Shown: one piece after another, positions 7,498 through 16,541 of the stretch
How positions within the stretch are numbered: the first letter of the stretch is position 1
Layout of the letters: each line of letters opens with the position of its first letter
Assembly (NCBI GenBank): GCA_016839515.1
Contig: JAEOUE010000210.1
Location: forward strand, 1-33,413
Source of the DNA: Candidatus Hodarchaeum mangrovi
GTDB taxonomy: Archaea > Asgardarchaeota > Heimdallarchaeia > Hodarchaeales > Hodarchaeaceae
Length of the DNA stretch: 33,413 bases
Reading direction: 5' to 3'
Made by a program: the position numbers and the translations under genes
The notes under the pieces: generated by a model
What the model saw: the letters and a program-made list of their open reading frames with translations, nothing else
The model's database searches: none
Told to the model about the DNA's origin: nothing

Positions 7498-8388
7498 ATG
7501 AACCTTTTAAATCTGAAGAATAAAACTGTAATCATTACAGGTGGTGCCTCAGGAATTGGAAAAGCTGCTGCAATCCTTTTAGCATCTCAAGGTGCTAATA
7601 TCGTTATTGCTGATCTTGATCAGGAGGGAGGTTCTCAATTAGAGCATCAATTACAGTCCTCTGGAACTAAAGCGATTTTTCATAAAACGGATGTTTCTAA
7701 TTCGCATCAAGTTAATGAATTGGTAGAAATAACATTATCAACATTTGATACTATAGATATTCTAGTTAACTGCGCTGGAGTTAGTGGTTTATCAGCTTAT
7801 AATGACTTAATTGAAGAAGAGTGGGACTGGACACTAGATACTAATCTAAAAGGAACACATTTATTATGTAACACAGTCTCAAAAGTCATGATAGAACGTG
7901 AGATCAAAGGAAGAATAGTAAATATTTCAAGTATTAACGATCAAATTCCTGTTGCAGGTATAACAGCTTATGCAACTAGTAAAGCTGCAATTTCTGGATT
8001 ATCACGAAGTTTGGCTCTTGAGTTAGCACCTTATGGAATAAACGTGAATACAATTCGTCCTGGAGCTATAAATACTCCAATGATGAAAGAGATATTAGAG
8101 CTACCCTCTCTGGCTAAAGAACTTCTTAAACAGATTCCACGTGGAAGAATCGGGAGACCTGAGGATGTAGCAAAAGTTATTTTATTTTTAATATCTGATC
8201 TTGCTGAATGGGTTACTGGAGCAGAGATACCTGTTGCAGGAGGAATGCACCTTGTTGGCGAAACAAGTTATTTGTATTATTTTGAGAAAGAGATGCAGCA
8301 TGAAGAGAAGCTTCCAGATATTCCTTTTACTCGACCATGGAAGAACTATAATATACTGGATTTTATAAATGGACATGATGAAGAATGA
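7498..8388 (+). CDS. Short-chain dehydrogenase/reductase (classical, NAD(H)-type) with long C-terminal tail
   Basis: 296 residues. The Rossmann nucleotide motif TGGASGIG is at 14-21, and Asp39 at the end of the second strand favours NAD(H). NCAG is at 91-94. The catalytic residues are Ser145, Tyr158 and Lys162 (YATSK), and the RPGAINTPM substrate-loop motif follows at about 187-195. The core resembles 3-oxoacyl-[ACP/CoA] reductases and cyclohexanol- or glucose-dehydrogenase-like enzymes; the substrate cannot be assigned. After the usual final motif (GAEIPVAGGMH) there is an extra tail of about 45 residues, acidic and aromatic, that classical enzymes lack and that could cover the active site or mediate assembly. 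ATG lies 7 bp after the SCP2 gene; the stop overlaps the next SDR start by four bases (ATGA), implying translational coupling. Confidence 0.92.
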   Translation: MNLLNLKNKTVIITGGASGIGKAAAILLASQGANIVIADLDQEGGSQLEHQLQSSGTKAIFHKTDVSNSHQVNELVEITLSTFDTIDILVNCAGVSGLSAYNDLIEEEWDWTLDTNLKGTHLLCNTVSKVMIEREIKGRIVNISSINDQIPVAGITAYATSKAAISGLSRSLALELAPYGINVNTIRPGAINTPMMKEILELPSLAKELLKQIPRGRIGRPEDVAKVILFLISDLAEWVTGAEIPVAGGMHLVGETSYLYYFEKEMQHEEKLPDIPFTRPWKNYNILDFINGHDEE

Positions 8389-9368
8389 AATCCAAACAAA
8401 TTCTTATTACTGGAGCATCTTCAGGATTAGGGTTGTCTCATGCTATTTATTTAACTTATAAAGGGCATGAAGTAATTGGTACATATAAAAATAGAAGAGA
8501 TAATGAAATTCTTAAAGAAATTTTCTTAAGAGACCATACACGATATAAATATAGTAATAAAAAAGAATCAATGTTGAAAAAAGGAAAAATTTTCATTTCA
8601 CAGGATATTCAAGAGAAACTAGATTTTTTATTAGACCAAATCACTTTTATTCCCCTTGATGTTACCAAAAGTCAAGAAATAAGTCATTTTATCACGAATA
8701 TAGATGATACAGCTATTGATGTTCTCATAAACAACGCTGGAATCGGATACTTTGGCCCAGTGGAAGAATCCCCTATTGAAAACTGGATTCATCAATTCGA
8801 GGTAAATGTTCTTGGTTACGTCAGGATGATTCAAGCGATTCTTCCTCAAATGCGAGAACGAAGAAGTGGTTTAATAATTAATACTGCATCAATGGCAGGG
8901 ATGGCGACTATCCCTTTTCAAGCAGGGTATTCAATTAGTAAAGCGGGAATTATCAGACTCACAGATAGTCTACGAACAGAATTGAAACCTTTTGGCATCC
9001 ATGTCACAACAATTTCTCCTGGTGATATAAATACCTCGTTTGATGCTGCAACGATAACCTTACACAAAGCAGAAGCGAAATACAGATCTGATGAAATAGC
9101 TTCTATGATTCAGGAAATTCCACTGCAAAAAAGTTCTCCATATTATACCAGATCATTAATCGTATGGACAAATATTATTCAGAATCTGATTATTAGTCCT
9201 CCACCCATGAAAGTGTCGAAAAAGATTACTCAAGTTATCTCTACAAGAAATCCTAAAAGTTTTTACACCGCTGGTTCGCTACTTCAAACCACGCTTTTAT
9301 TATTCCTACAACGTATAATTTCACGAGAGTTCTTCCTTTGGATTATAGCAAAATTCTATGGAGTTTAA
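8385..9368 (+). CDS. Short-chain dehydrogenase/reductase with insertion after the second strand
   Basis: 327 residues. TGASSGLG (9-16), NNAG (116-119), Ser169, Tyr182 and Lys186 (YSISK) give a complete SDR active site, and Arg37/Arg38 after the second strand suggest NADP(H). From the glycine motif to LDVT there are about 75 residues rather than about 50, because a Lys-rich insertion (about 39-88, including HTRYKYSNKKESMLKKGK) separates strands two and three. After SPGDINT the protein continues with a hydrophobic C-terminal region (about 285-325) that may touch the membrane. It starts inside the stop of the preceding SDR (ATGA overlap), so the two are coupled and may act on successive steps or as a hetero-oligomer. 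The substrate is unknown; the SCP2 gene upstream argues for a lipid. Confidence 0.9.
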   Translation: MKSKQILITGASSGLGLSHAIYLTYKGHEVIGTYKNRRDNEILKEIFLRDHTRYKYSNKKESMLKKGKIFISQDIQEKLDFLLDQITFIPLDVTKSQEISHFITNIDDTAIDVLINNAGIGYFGPVEESPIENWIHQFEVNVLGYVRMIQAILPQMRERRSGLIINTASMAGMATIPFQAGYSISKAGIIRLTDSLRTELKPFGIHVTTISPGDINTSFDAATITLHKAEAKYRSDEIASMIQEIPLQKSSPYYTRSLIVWTNIIQNLIISPPPMKVSKKITQVISTRNPKSFYTAGSLLQTTLLLFLQRIISREFFLWIIAKFYGV

Positions 9369-9372
9369 TATC

Positions 9373-9786
9373 ATGAGCATTGATAAAAATGAAAAATTTA
9401 TTGTAACTCTTGAAATAGTTGGTTCTATTGCTATTATTGGTTTTTGGATCGGTTGGTTTCTCGATATATTCAAATCTATCCCCTCTTCTGAGGAACTTTA
9501 TCCAATTTATTTCGCATTTGAATCATCTTTTCCCCTCCCGGATTTATGGATTGTCCTCCTATTACTAATCTCTGCTTATTCAATATTTAGTAATAAACCC
9601 TATAAGTCTCAACTCGCGGCATCAGCGGGTGGAGGACTTGTTTTTCTAGGATTAATTGATATTAGCTTTAATATTCAACAAAATATTTATTCATATGACG
9701 TTTTTAATGTTGTTATCAATATATTTTCTCTCAGTTTAGGAATTATTCTTATTTATTGGGCAATTTTAGGCTCGAAATCAACATAG
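9373..9786 (+). CDS. Four-helix membrane protein, function unknown
   Basis: 137 residues from ATG at 9373. An in-frame ATG at 9358 would add five residues and overlap the SDR stop by 11 bp, but the later start has TGGAG (9359-9363) nine bases upstream and is preferred. Four hydrophobic helices lie at about residues 9-33, 57-73, 80-101 and 109-132, joined by short loops; a Gly-rich SAGGGLVFLG stretch opens the third. No family is recognised and no catalytic or binding motif stands out. It sits at the end of the SCP2-SDR-SDR train, so a role in the membrane step of that pathway is possible. Nothing in the sequence tests this. Confidence 0.75.
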   Translation: MSIDKNEKFIVTLEIVGSIAIIGFWIGWFLDIFKSIPSSEELYPIYFAFESSFPLPDLWIVLLLLISAYSIFSNKPYKSQLAASAGGGLVFLGLIDISFNIQQNIYSYDVFNVVINIFSLSLGIILIYWAILGSKST

Positions 9787-9884
9787 GTGGGAATACTTAA
9801 TTAACTTTGAATTTACCTTAATTTCCATATTAAACTAAAAATAACATCAAAAAATTAACCTATTTACTTGGAGATTACCAATTC

Positions 9885-10640
9885 GTGCCATATATTTCAA
9901 ATAACGGGTATAGAACATATTACTACTCTAAAGGACAAGGAAAACCTATTGTTTTTATCCACGGTTATCTAGGAAGTGCTAAGTCACATTGGGGAGACCA
10001 AATCTTTAATCCCTCTCTCCAATCACAGTTTCAATTAATTGCACCAGACCTTAGAGGATTTGGAAGATCAAACACTAAAATTGTGGAATCACATCCTACT
10101 TCAAAAATTATTCAGGATCTCAGAATTCTGTTAACTCAAGAGTTACAATTAATAGATAAGCCGATTTTAGTAGGATATAGTGTTGGAGCTGGACTAATTT
10201 TACAATATACTCTTCTATGGCCTGAAGATGTGAAAGGATTACTACTTTTAAGTCCACGTCCTTTTATCAGTGAAACTACCCGTGCATGGTCGCCCTTATC
10301 GAAAGAAAAACGTTCAGGAAAGAAGAAAAGTTCATTTAGTAGTAAAGTATGGACTATTGTGAAGATTTTACAAAACCAAATGACCTTTTTTGACACTAAG
10401 ATCAAATTAAGACGGTCGAAAGATTTTTTAACTAAAATATCAGAAATTCAACAACCAATCTTATTACTTTATGGAAACAGAGATACAGTAAATCCTAGAA
10501 TTTCATTTAATGTTCTTAGAGACTATTTACCTCCCCATGCTAAAATCGGGGTATTTCCTGCTGATCATGGAATCTCTCATGAACATCCACGTGCTTTTAA
10601 TAAGGTTCTCACTGAATTTTGCCAGTCAATATTCTCTTAA
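9885..10640 (+). CDS. Alpha/beta hydrolase
   Basis: 251 residues from a GTG start with GGAG upstream. The fold's hallmarks are complete: the oxyanion-region HGYLGS (26-31), the nucleophile elbow GYSVGAG with Ser99, the acid Asp200 in GNRDTVNP and the base His228 in ADHG. A Lys/Ser-rich segment (about 138-153) lies in the cap region between core strands. Such enzymes are esterases, lipases, thioesterases or C-C hydrolases; the sequence does not say which. It follows the four-helix membrane gene after 98 bp and converges on the M42 peptidase gene. It has its own ribosome site and may have its own promoter. Confidence 0.92.
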   Translation: MPYISNNGYRTYYYSKGQGKPIVFIHGYLGSAKSHWGDQIFNPSLQSQFQLIAPDLRGFGRSNTKIVESHPTSKIIQDLRILLTQELQLIDKPILVGYSVGAGLILQYTLLWPEDVKGLLLLSPRPFISETTRAWSPLSKEKRSGKKKSSFSSKVWTIVKILQNQMTFFDTKIKLRRSKDFLTKISEIQQPILLLYGNRDTVNPRISFNVLRDYLPPHAKIGVFPADHGISHEHPRAFNKVLTEFCQSIFS

Positions 10641-10680
10641 TTAGATTATTATTGACTTAGTATATTTTTGAAACTGATAT

Positions 10681-10700
10681 AAGGAAGAAAACCCATCCTT
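10681..10700. terminator. Weak inverted repeat between convergent genes
   Basis: AAGGA (10681-10685) and TCCTT (10696-10700) can pair in the 127-bp gap between the converging hydrolase and M42 peptidase genes, and T-rich sequence flanks both sides. It could help end either transcript. The stem is short and the call is tentative. Confidence 0.2.
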
Positions 10701-10767
10701 CTTTGATAATTATTTCATGTACAATTAAAATTATAATTATTACATTCTAAAATATCAATATTATGAG

Positions 10768-11793
10768 TCAAACTCGTTCAAATAATTCCATTACAGCTTC
10801 AATTTTCTCAATTAATGCTATAATATAAGTCACTTTATCGTAACAATCACTTAGACAGACTATTTCTCCTGGTGTATGAGCATTTTTAATTGCTGTCAAA
10901 ATAGGTATTGTGGGTACACCTTGCTCAACAGTTCGAATAGTTGTCGCATCTGTTGCTCCAATGTTCCATACTTCCGTTTGAAGAGCAATTGAATGAGATT
11001 CAGCTAATTCTAGTAGATAATCTCGTATTTGGGTTGGAAGAACAACAGCTTTATCTGAAAGTGTTATTACAGGACCCTTCCCAATTTCAACAGGATACAT
11101 GTGATATGTAGCATCAAGAACAATAGCAATATCTGGCTTAATTGTTTGAGCAGCGGTCTTTGCCCCTCGTGCTCCAACTTCCTCCTCAACTGTCCCCACT
11201 AAATAAATATCGTGAGAAGGAGGGTGAGATACTAAATGATTTGCTAAAAGAAGTAGCTCGAAAACACCTATTCTATTATCTAATCTAGGTGAGCAGATAA
11301 TATTCTCTGATGGATCCCCAAGTAAATAGGGATTATTAAGAAAATGGACAGGATCTCCTGGACTTATGAATTTTAATTCCGTTTGAGTTCCAGTGTCAAT
11401 TTCAAATGAAGATTCTTCTCCGCTTTTTGACGCATACATAAGTCCAGTAATCATCTTTTTGGGGGTTTGAATCCCTACAAGTTGCAAATGACATGCGTTC
11501 ACGTCGTTATAACCAAATGAAACTACTTTTACCATCCCATTAGATTGTACACTGTGCACAATAAATCCACAAGTATCCATGTGAGCGGAAATCATTATCT
11601 GTTTTTTTTGGGAGGAATTCTTCTTACCTGTAATATGACAGATCACACTACCCAATCTATCTAATTTTATTGCACTATAATCACGAAATTTTGAGCACAG
11701 ATAGTTCCGTATTCGAGATTCATGACCGCTTTGGCCAGGAATAGCTATCAGATCGTTCAGTAACTCAGCTATCATTAGACAATCCCTTTTCAT
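10768..11793 (-). CDS. M42 family metallo-aminopeptidase
   Basis: 341 residues, full length for cobalt/zinc aminopeptidases of family M42 (TET-type assemblies in archaea, also annotated endoglucanase or deblocking aminopeptidase). Metal and catalytic residues are visible: His71 and Asp73 (SAHMDT), bridging Asp172 (SPRLDNRIG), the Glu triplet 203-205 (TVEEEVGARGA), Asp227 (VLDATYH) and His306 (NAHTPGE). The role would be trimming N-terminal residues from cytosolic peptides. The first ATG (11793) has no ribosome site; an in-frame ATG six codons later (11775) has AGGGA seven bases upstream and gives MIAELLNDL, the usual N-terminus, so 11775 is the likelier start. It is transcribed in the same direction as the ABC genes but 201 bp downstream of them. 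Confidence 0.93.
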   Translation of the reverse strand: MKRDCLMIAELLNDLIAIPGQSGHESRIRNYLCSKFRDYSAIKLDRLGSVICHITGKKNSSQKKQIMISAHMDTCGFIVHSVQSNGMVKVVSFGYNDVNACHLQLVGIQTPKKMITGLMYASKSGEESSFEIDTGTQTELKFISPGDPVHFLNNPYLLGDPSENIICSPRLDNRIGVFELLLLANHLVSHPPSHDIYLVGTVEEEVGARGAKTAAQTIKPDIAIVLDATYHMYPVEIGKGPVITLSDKAVVLPTQIRDYLLELAESHSIALQTEVWNIGATDATTIRTVEQGVPTIPILTAIKNAHTPGEIVCLSDCYDKVTYIIALIEKIEAVMELFERV

Positions 11794-11994
11794 ATCTTTT
11801 ATTGGACAATTTTCTAAAAAACATTCTGATCATAAGGTTTATTCACAAAAATTATATCTGATTTTAATATAAGCCTTGAAAAATTGCATAAAGTGTTTCA
11901 ATTAAGGAATAATTACATCATATCATAAAATTAAATAAAAGGGGGACCCTGAAACAGTCTTCAGATTCACTTTAAACCAATAAACTTAATTTTA

Positions 11995-13848
11995 TTAAGG
12001 AGGTGGAGCAGTAGCAGTTACTGGTTCGGTCAATATTGCTTCTGGAGCCCAAGTGACCTCTTGATGCTTAAAGTAAGTATTATAGAGGTTGGCATATGTC
12101 CCTTCTTGGGCTAAAAGGGCCTCATGATTTCCCTCTTCGATAATTTTACCTTTTTCGAGCACAATAATACGATCTGCATTCTTAACGGTAGAAAGGCGGT
12201 GAGCAATCACAATGGAAGTTCTTCCCTTCATCAATTCTTCAAGGGATTCCTGAATGATTGACTCAGTATACGCGTCTACAGAGGATGTAGCTTCATCAAG
12301 AATTAAAATCTTAGGATCAGCGAGTAATGCTCTCGCGAAGCTAACTAGTTGTCTTTGTCCTGTACTTAACAAGCCGCCTCCTTCACCCACTTGTGTTTGC
12401 AGTCCGTCTTTTACATACTCTAATATCTCATTAACCCGAGAAATTTCTAACGTTCGTTGAAAATCTTCAGGAGACGCGTCTCGTCGTCCATACGTAATAT
12501 TCTCCTCAATAGTTCCGTTAAAGAGGAAAGGAGTTTGAAGTACAATTCCAAGATGACTACGATAGGATTTAAGTTTAATATCCCGAATGTTTATTCCATC
12601 AACGAGAATTTTCCCATTTTGAAAATCGTAAAACCGAGAAAGAATTGAAATTATTGAGGTTTTACCTGCTCCAGTTTCTCCTACAATGGCGAGCTTCTCA
12701 CCTGGATTGATAATCAAGGAGAAATTTCGTAAAACTGGAGTACCTTTAACATATTCAAAATCAATGTTTTGAAATTCGATTTTTCCTTGAATCTGATCGA
12801 CCTCTAAATCCCCTAGATCTTGAACCTCAGGTTTGCTATCGATAACCTGAAGAATTCGCTCGTAGGCTGCAAAACCTGCTTGGATTTGGGCATAGAAGTT
12901 CACTAACTGAGTAACAGGGAAAAAGAACCGATCAAGATAAGAGATGAAAACATAAAGAGTTCCTGCGGAAATACTAAAACCCAAAATTGCATTATTTCCT
13001 CCAATGAATAAGATAACTACCATGCCTATTGCTGAAAGCAAACTAACAAAGGGAAAGAAACCCATCATAGAAATTCCCCTTCGAAAACCAGCAAGGAAGT
13101 GTTTTTGATTAATCTCTTTAAATTCAGCTAGAGTTTCAGCTTCTACACCAAATGATTTGCTGACGGTAATTCCATCAACCGATTCAGCCATAGCTGCGTT
13201 AACTGAGGCATGAGCACGACGAAAACTCATACTCGTTGTCCTTGCTATTTTTCGGAAGAGAAAACTTGCAACAAGAAGAATGGGAACAACTAACGCTGAT
13301 AATACTGCTAAAGGAAGATTAATGATTGCAAGTACAATAAATACGGAAATTAAAGTTAAAAAATGACCAACTACAGTCATTACGATCGAAACTGCTCCTC
13401 CATAATCTGCTGCATCAGCTGAAACGCGGGAGTTCAAGCGTCCACTTCGATTTTGGTCAAAAAACTTCATATCTTGACGTTGAAATGCATCAAAGATATC
13501 TCCTCGGAGGGTAACCATAAAATCAGGAACTAAATTCGCGACTTGGATACTGATAATGTAGTCTCCCACCCAATTAAGGACAGAAAGTATAGTATAACCA
13601 ATTCCCCCTATTAAAAGGAAAATAAAAATAGCATTAAATGGATCCCTAACTTTTAAGGCATCAATAATAACCCCAAAGATTAATGGGCCAGCTAATCCTG
13701 TAAATGTTAAAAGAATCATAGATAAAGTTGAGATAGCTATTGGACGTTTGTACGGAGCCAGTCTCTTCCATGAACGAATGATTAATTCCTTATCAGTATA
13801 TTTTCTTTCCTGATCTTCTCTTTCTAAACCTTCAAAAATCCATCCCAT
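11995..13848 (-). CDS. Heterodimeric ABC exporter, subunit with consensus Walker B
   Basis: 617 residues: about 330 of six-helix exporter domain, then a nucleotide-binding domain. Walker A is GETGAGKTS (390-398), Walker B ILILDEATS with Asp518 and catalytic Glu519, and the H-loop His is 550. The signature is LSTGQ (494-498) instead of LSGGQ. The partner gene at 13848-15686 has the opposite pattern (LSGGQ but Asp519), so the pair forms one competent and one degenerate ATP site, as in bacterial TM287/288 and BmrCD. Its ATG shares one base with the partner's stop (TAATG), a sign of coupled translation. The Pro/Ala-rich tail (about 600-617) is extra. It is probably a multidrug, lipid or peptide exporter; the substrate is unknown. 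Confidence 0.95.
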   Translation of the reverse strand: MGWIFEGLEREDQERKYTDKELIIRSWKRLAPYKRPIAISTLSMILLTFTGLAGPLIFGVIIDALKVRDPFNAIFIFLLIGGIGYTILSVLNWVGDYIISIQVANLVPDFMVTLRGDIFDAFQRQDMKFFDQNRSGRLNSRVSADAADYGGAVSIVMTVVGHFLTLISVFIVLAIINLPLAVLSALVVPILLVASFLFRKIARTTSMSFRRAHASVNAAMAESVDGITVSKSFGVEAETLAEFKEINQKHFLAGFRRGISMMGFFPFVSLLSAIGMVVILFIGGNNAILGFSISAGTLYVFISYLDRFFFPVTQLVNFYAQIQAGFAAYERILQVIDSKPEVQDLGDLEVDQIQGKIEFQNIDFEYVKGTPVLRNFSLIINPGEKLAIVGETGAGKTSIISILSRFYDFQNGKILVDGINIRDIKLKSYRSHLGIVLQTPFLFNGTIEENITYGRRDASPEDFQRTLEISRVNEILEYVKDGLQTQVGEGGGLLSTGQRQLVSFARALLADPKILILDEATSSVDAYTESIIQESLEELMKGRTSIVIAHRLSTVKNADRIIVLEKGKIIEEGNHEALLAQEGTYANLYNTYFKHQEVTWAPEAILTEPVTATAPPP

Positions 13849-15686
13849 TATTTTAAACCTCCTATGGCAGGTGTACTAGGACTAATTTCTTGAAGAGGAG
13901 GGAGATCGACATTCTTTCCAAATATTCGCCGATAATCAGGACTTGTGTGAATTAATCTCGAATGATGTCCACGGGCAACAATTTTTGATCCCTTGATTAC
14001 AATTACACAGTCTGCAGAGCGAATGGTTGAAAATCGATGGGTTATAACAAACGTTGTTCTTCCTTGACTTACTGTATGAATTGCTTTGACGATTTCCTCT
14101 TCTGTTTTCGAATCTACTGATGAGGTACTATCGTCTAGGATTAGAATTCTAGGATTAGTTAGAAATGTTCTTGCCAAAGCAATTCGTTGTCGTTGACCTC
14201 CTGACAATTGGCTACCCCCTTCACCTACATTTGTCTCATATCCTTTTGGTAAATCATTAACTATAAAATTATGAGCCTGTGCCATCTGAGCAGCTTTTTC
14301 TATTTCAGCTTGAGAAGCATTTCGAGCTCCAAAAGCAATATTTTCCTTAACACTTCTTGGGAATAAGTATATATCTTGCTCGATCCTTCCTATGCTTTTG
14401 CGTAGAAATTCTAATGACATTTCTTTAATATCGATTCCATCAATCGTTATTCTCCCTTTATAATCATATAATCTTAATAATAGTTTTGTTAGTGATGATT
14501 TTCCCGATCCTGTAGGTCCGACAATAGCTATAGTTTGTCCTGGTGCAATGTGTAAAGATATATTCTCTAAAATCCATTTTTTACTTGTAGGATATTTAAA
14601 TGAAACATTCTCAAATGCGATGTTTCCTTGAATTGTCTTTAGCTGTCCATTCTTTACTTCACCAATATCTTCTCCTGCTTCTTTCATTTCCATAGAAAAG
14701 ATCCGTCGTGCACCTGCCAATCCTCCGTTGAATATCGTCACTGCAAACGATATAACATAAGTGGGTCCTAGTAGTGTAAAAAGAAGCCCATTAAATGCAA
14801 CAATATTTCCTATAGTCAATTCATTGTTTGCCACAAATAATGAACCGATAAAAACTGAAAATCCTATAGCTGAAAATAATACAAGTGTTGGAAAATATCG
14901 TGCTTGGATTATTTGCCTTTTAAACCATGTTTCTCTAAAATCCAATACATATTGCATGAATTTATTTCGTTCATAGGTCTCTTCAGCAAAAGCTCTTACA
15001 ACCTCTGCTCCAGTGATATTGTCTTGAACTGCAGTCGCAATTGCTCCCCATTTACGCATAAAAGTATAACTAATCGGAGCCATTTTTTTATTATAAGCAA
15101 AGACAGCCCAAACGTACACAATAAAAAATGGCGTAGCTAAAACGATTAATTGAGGAGCATTCATTACTCCAATCACTAAGAACAAAGAAATTATTATTGA
15201 GATAAATACATCCGACATCATACTAAACCCTGGACTAATCATGCCTCCAACCTGTCCAAGGTCATTCGTTGCTAGAGCCATTAATTCTCCTGTTCTAACG
15301 GAGTCATGAAACTTCAATGGTTTATTTTGCATTGAATTAAAAAATTCTTCTCGAATTCTTCGCTGAGCTGACCATGAAAGCCATTCATTTGAAATGGTTG
15401 TGGCTAATGAGATAATGAATTGAACTAAAGCTATAATAAAAATTGTTGTAACAAAGTTTTGAAGAATTTCAATCTGTTCTTGATTAGTATAGAGATCATT
15501 GAGGTCTATTATAGCAACATCCAAAGCTTGTCCTAATAGAATGGGAATAGCTGCACGGACAAAAATTGTTAATCCAGTTCCAAATACAACTATTCCTATT
15601 ATTAACGGATTTGCTGCTAGATGACCTAAAAGCCATCTCCAAAATCCAGCTGGAGTTTCTTGTGAGGAATCAGGGACGAGTGACAT
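13848..15686 (-). CDS. Heterodimeric ABC exporter, subunit with degenerate Walker B
   Basis: 612 residues: an N-terminal six-helix exporter domain (about 25-325), then an ATPase domain. Walker A is GPTGSGKSS (390-398), the signature is a canonical LSGGQ (494-498), and Walker B is ILILDDSTS, with Asp519 where hydrolysis needs Glu; the H-loop His is 550. This subunit therefore contributes the non-hydrolysing site, completed by the LSTGQ signature of its partner. It is first in the two-gene operon: ATG at 15686 has AGGATGAT six bases upstream, and an imperfect 18-bp palindrome plus a TATA-like TTTATATAA lie further up. A degenerate site is normal for this exporter class and does not mean loss of function. 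Confidence 0.95.
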   Translation of the reverse strand: MSLVPDSSQETPAGFWRWLLGHLAANPLIIGIVVFGTGLTIFVRAAIPILLGQALDVAIIDLNDLYTNQEQIEILQNFVTTIFIIALVQFIISLATTISNEWLSWSAQRRIREEFFNSMQNKPLKFHDSVRTGELMALATNDLGQVGGMISPGFSMMSDVFISIIISLFLVIGVMNAPQLIVLATPFFIVYVWAVFAYNKKMAPISYTFMRKWGAIATAVQDNITGAEVVRAFAEETYERNKFMQYVLDFRETWFKRQIIQARYFPTLVLFSAIGFSVFIGSLFVANNELTIGNIVAFNGLLFTLLGPTYVISFAVTIFNGGLAGARRIFSMEMKEAGEDIGEVKNGQLKTIQGNIAFENVSFKYPTSKKWILENISLHIAPGQTIAIVGPTGSGKSSLTKLLLRLYDYKGRITIDGIDIKEMSLEFLRKSIGRIEQDIYLFPRSVKENIAFGARNASQAEIEKAAQMAQAHNFIVNDLPKGYETNVGEGGSQLSGGQRQRIALARTFLTNPRILILDDSTSSVDSKTEEEIVKAIHTVSQGRTTFVITHRFSTIRSADCVIVIKGSKIVARGHHSRLIHTSPDYRRIFGKNVDLPPLQEISPSTPAIGGLK

Positions 15687-15703
15687 AAAAAGATCATCCT
15701 ATT

Positions 15704-15721
15704 CTAGGCTTTTAAGCTTAG
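15704..15721 (-). promoter_or_regulatory. Imperfect 18-bp palindrome upstream of the ABC operon
   Basis: CTAGGCTTTTAAGCTTAG is a dyad with one mismatched pair, just upstream of the AGGATGAT ribosome site. A TATA-like TTTATATAA around 15750 would place the transcription start near or within it, a position expected for a repressor operator. No regulator gene is adjacent, so this is inference. Confidence 0.3.
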
Positions 15722-16541
15722 GTTTTCTGGTAAATTTGTTAATTATATTTTTTATATAAATTGCTTGTTTCAAATTTTTGCTTATTAAAGGAATAGAAGT
15801 TCTGTTAAGAAAAATTATATCTCTTATTATTGGGAAATTAATATTTATTTTATAAAATTAAATTTTATGGAAAACTATATTACTAAAAGTGTTATTTATT
15901 TGATAACCAATATATTTACCAAACTTTCTTCAAGAAAAAAGAGAGAAAAAGGCCTTAATTACGTTTTTTTTCTAAAATGGGGAAGTGGAAATAAGATAAG
16001 AAAGGACACAAAAATTTTAAGCTTGGAATGATGTTAACTATAGATCCATCACTCACTTTAAAAATTTCCTCAACAATAGAAACTTAGTTACGATCATTAA
16101 GAAAAGTAATAATCCAAATATATTTTCTCTCATTTATTGATTTGTATTCCCCAATCCATGTCTCAGTTTCATTACCTTCTTAGAATACGTATTAAGGGTT
16201 AAATTGGTTTTCTCTTTTAATTCTAGGTACTTGCTGGTTTCTTTGATAACAAATTATTCTCTTTAAATCCTCAATTATTTGATTATTATTTTGAAATTGG
16301 TATGAGCTAGTTAATTAAACTGAGATAATCTCCTGAAAAAATATAGCAAAAGTGCTTTATTTTCCCATTTATTGTCAAAATAGACTTATATAGCTATTTA
16401 CATACTGTTTAGGTGCTTTATTTATTAAAACATGCAATATTAATAAATTAATAAGATAATCTTGCCACCTCCTGAGGTTTTAAAAAGGTAACATAATATA
16501 ATATTTTAAGGAAAAAATTACCACAAAAGGAATAATTTGCA
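15722..16541. other. Gene-free region upstream of uvrA
   Basis: About 820 bp of A/T-rich sequence with no reading frame that has both a start and a credible ribosome site, and no tRNA-like T-arm. It contains an 11-base direct repeat GTGCTTTATTT (starting 16352 and, with one late difference, 16413), and a dyad ACCTC-CT-GAGGT at 16467-16478 about 65 bp before uvrA. AAAAGGAA (16525-16532) is the uvrA ribosome site. Promoters for the ABC operon (left end) and uvrA (right end) must lie here. A non-coding RNA is possible but not visible. Confidence 0.5.

Noticed and set aside
9358..9786. Start of the four-helix membrane protein at 9358
   Set aside because: It overlaps the SDR by 11 bp and has no ribosome site, whereas ATG 9373 has TGGAG at a good distance.
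12254..12648. Antisense reading frames inside the ABC exporter gene
   Set aside because: They mirror conserved ABC ATPase codons on the opposite strand, have no ribosome site and no recognisable product.
13848..15686. ABC subunit inactivated by Walker B mutation
   Set aside because: Asp519 is matched by a degenerate signature in the partner, the normal pattern of heterodimeric exporters.
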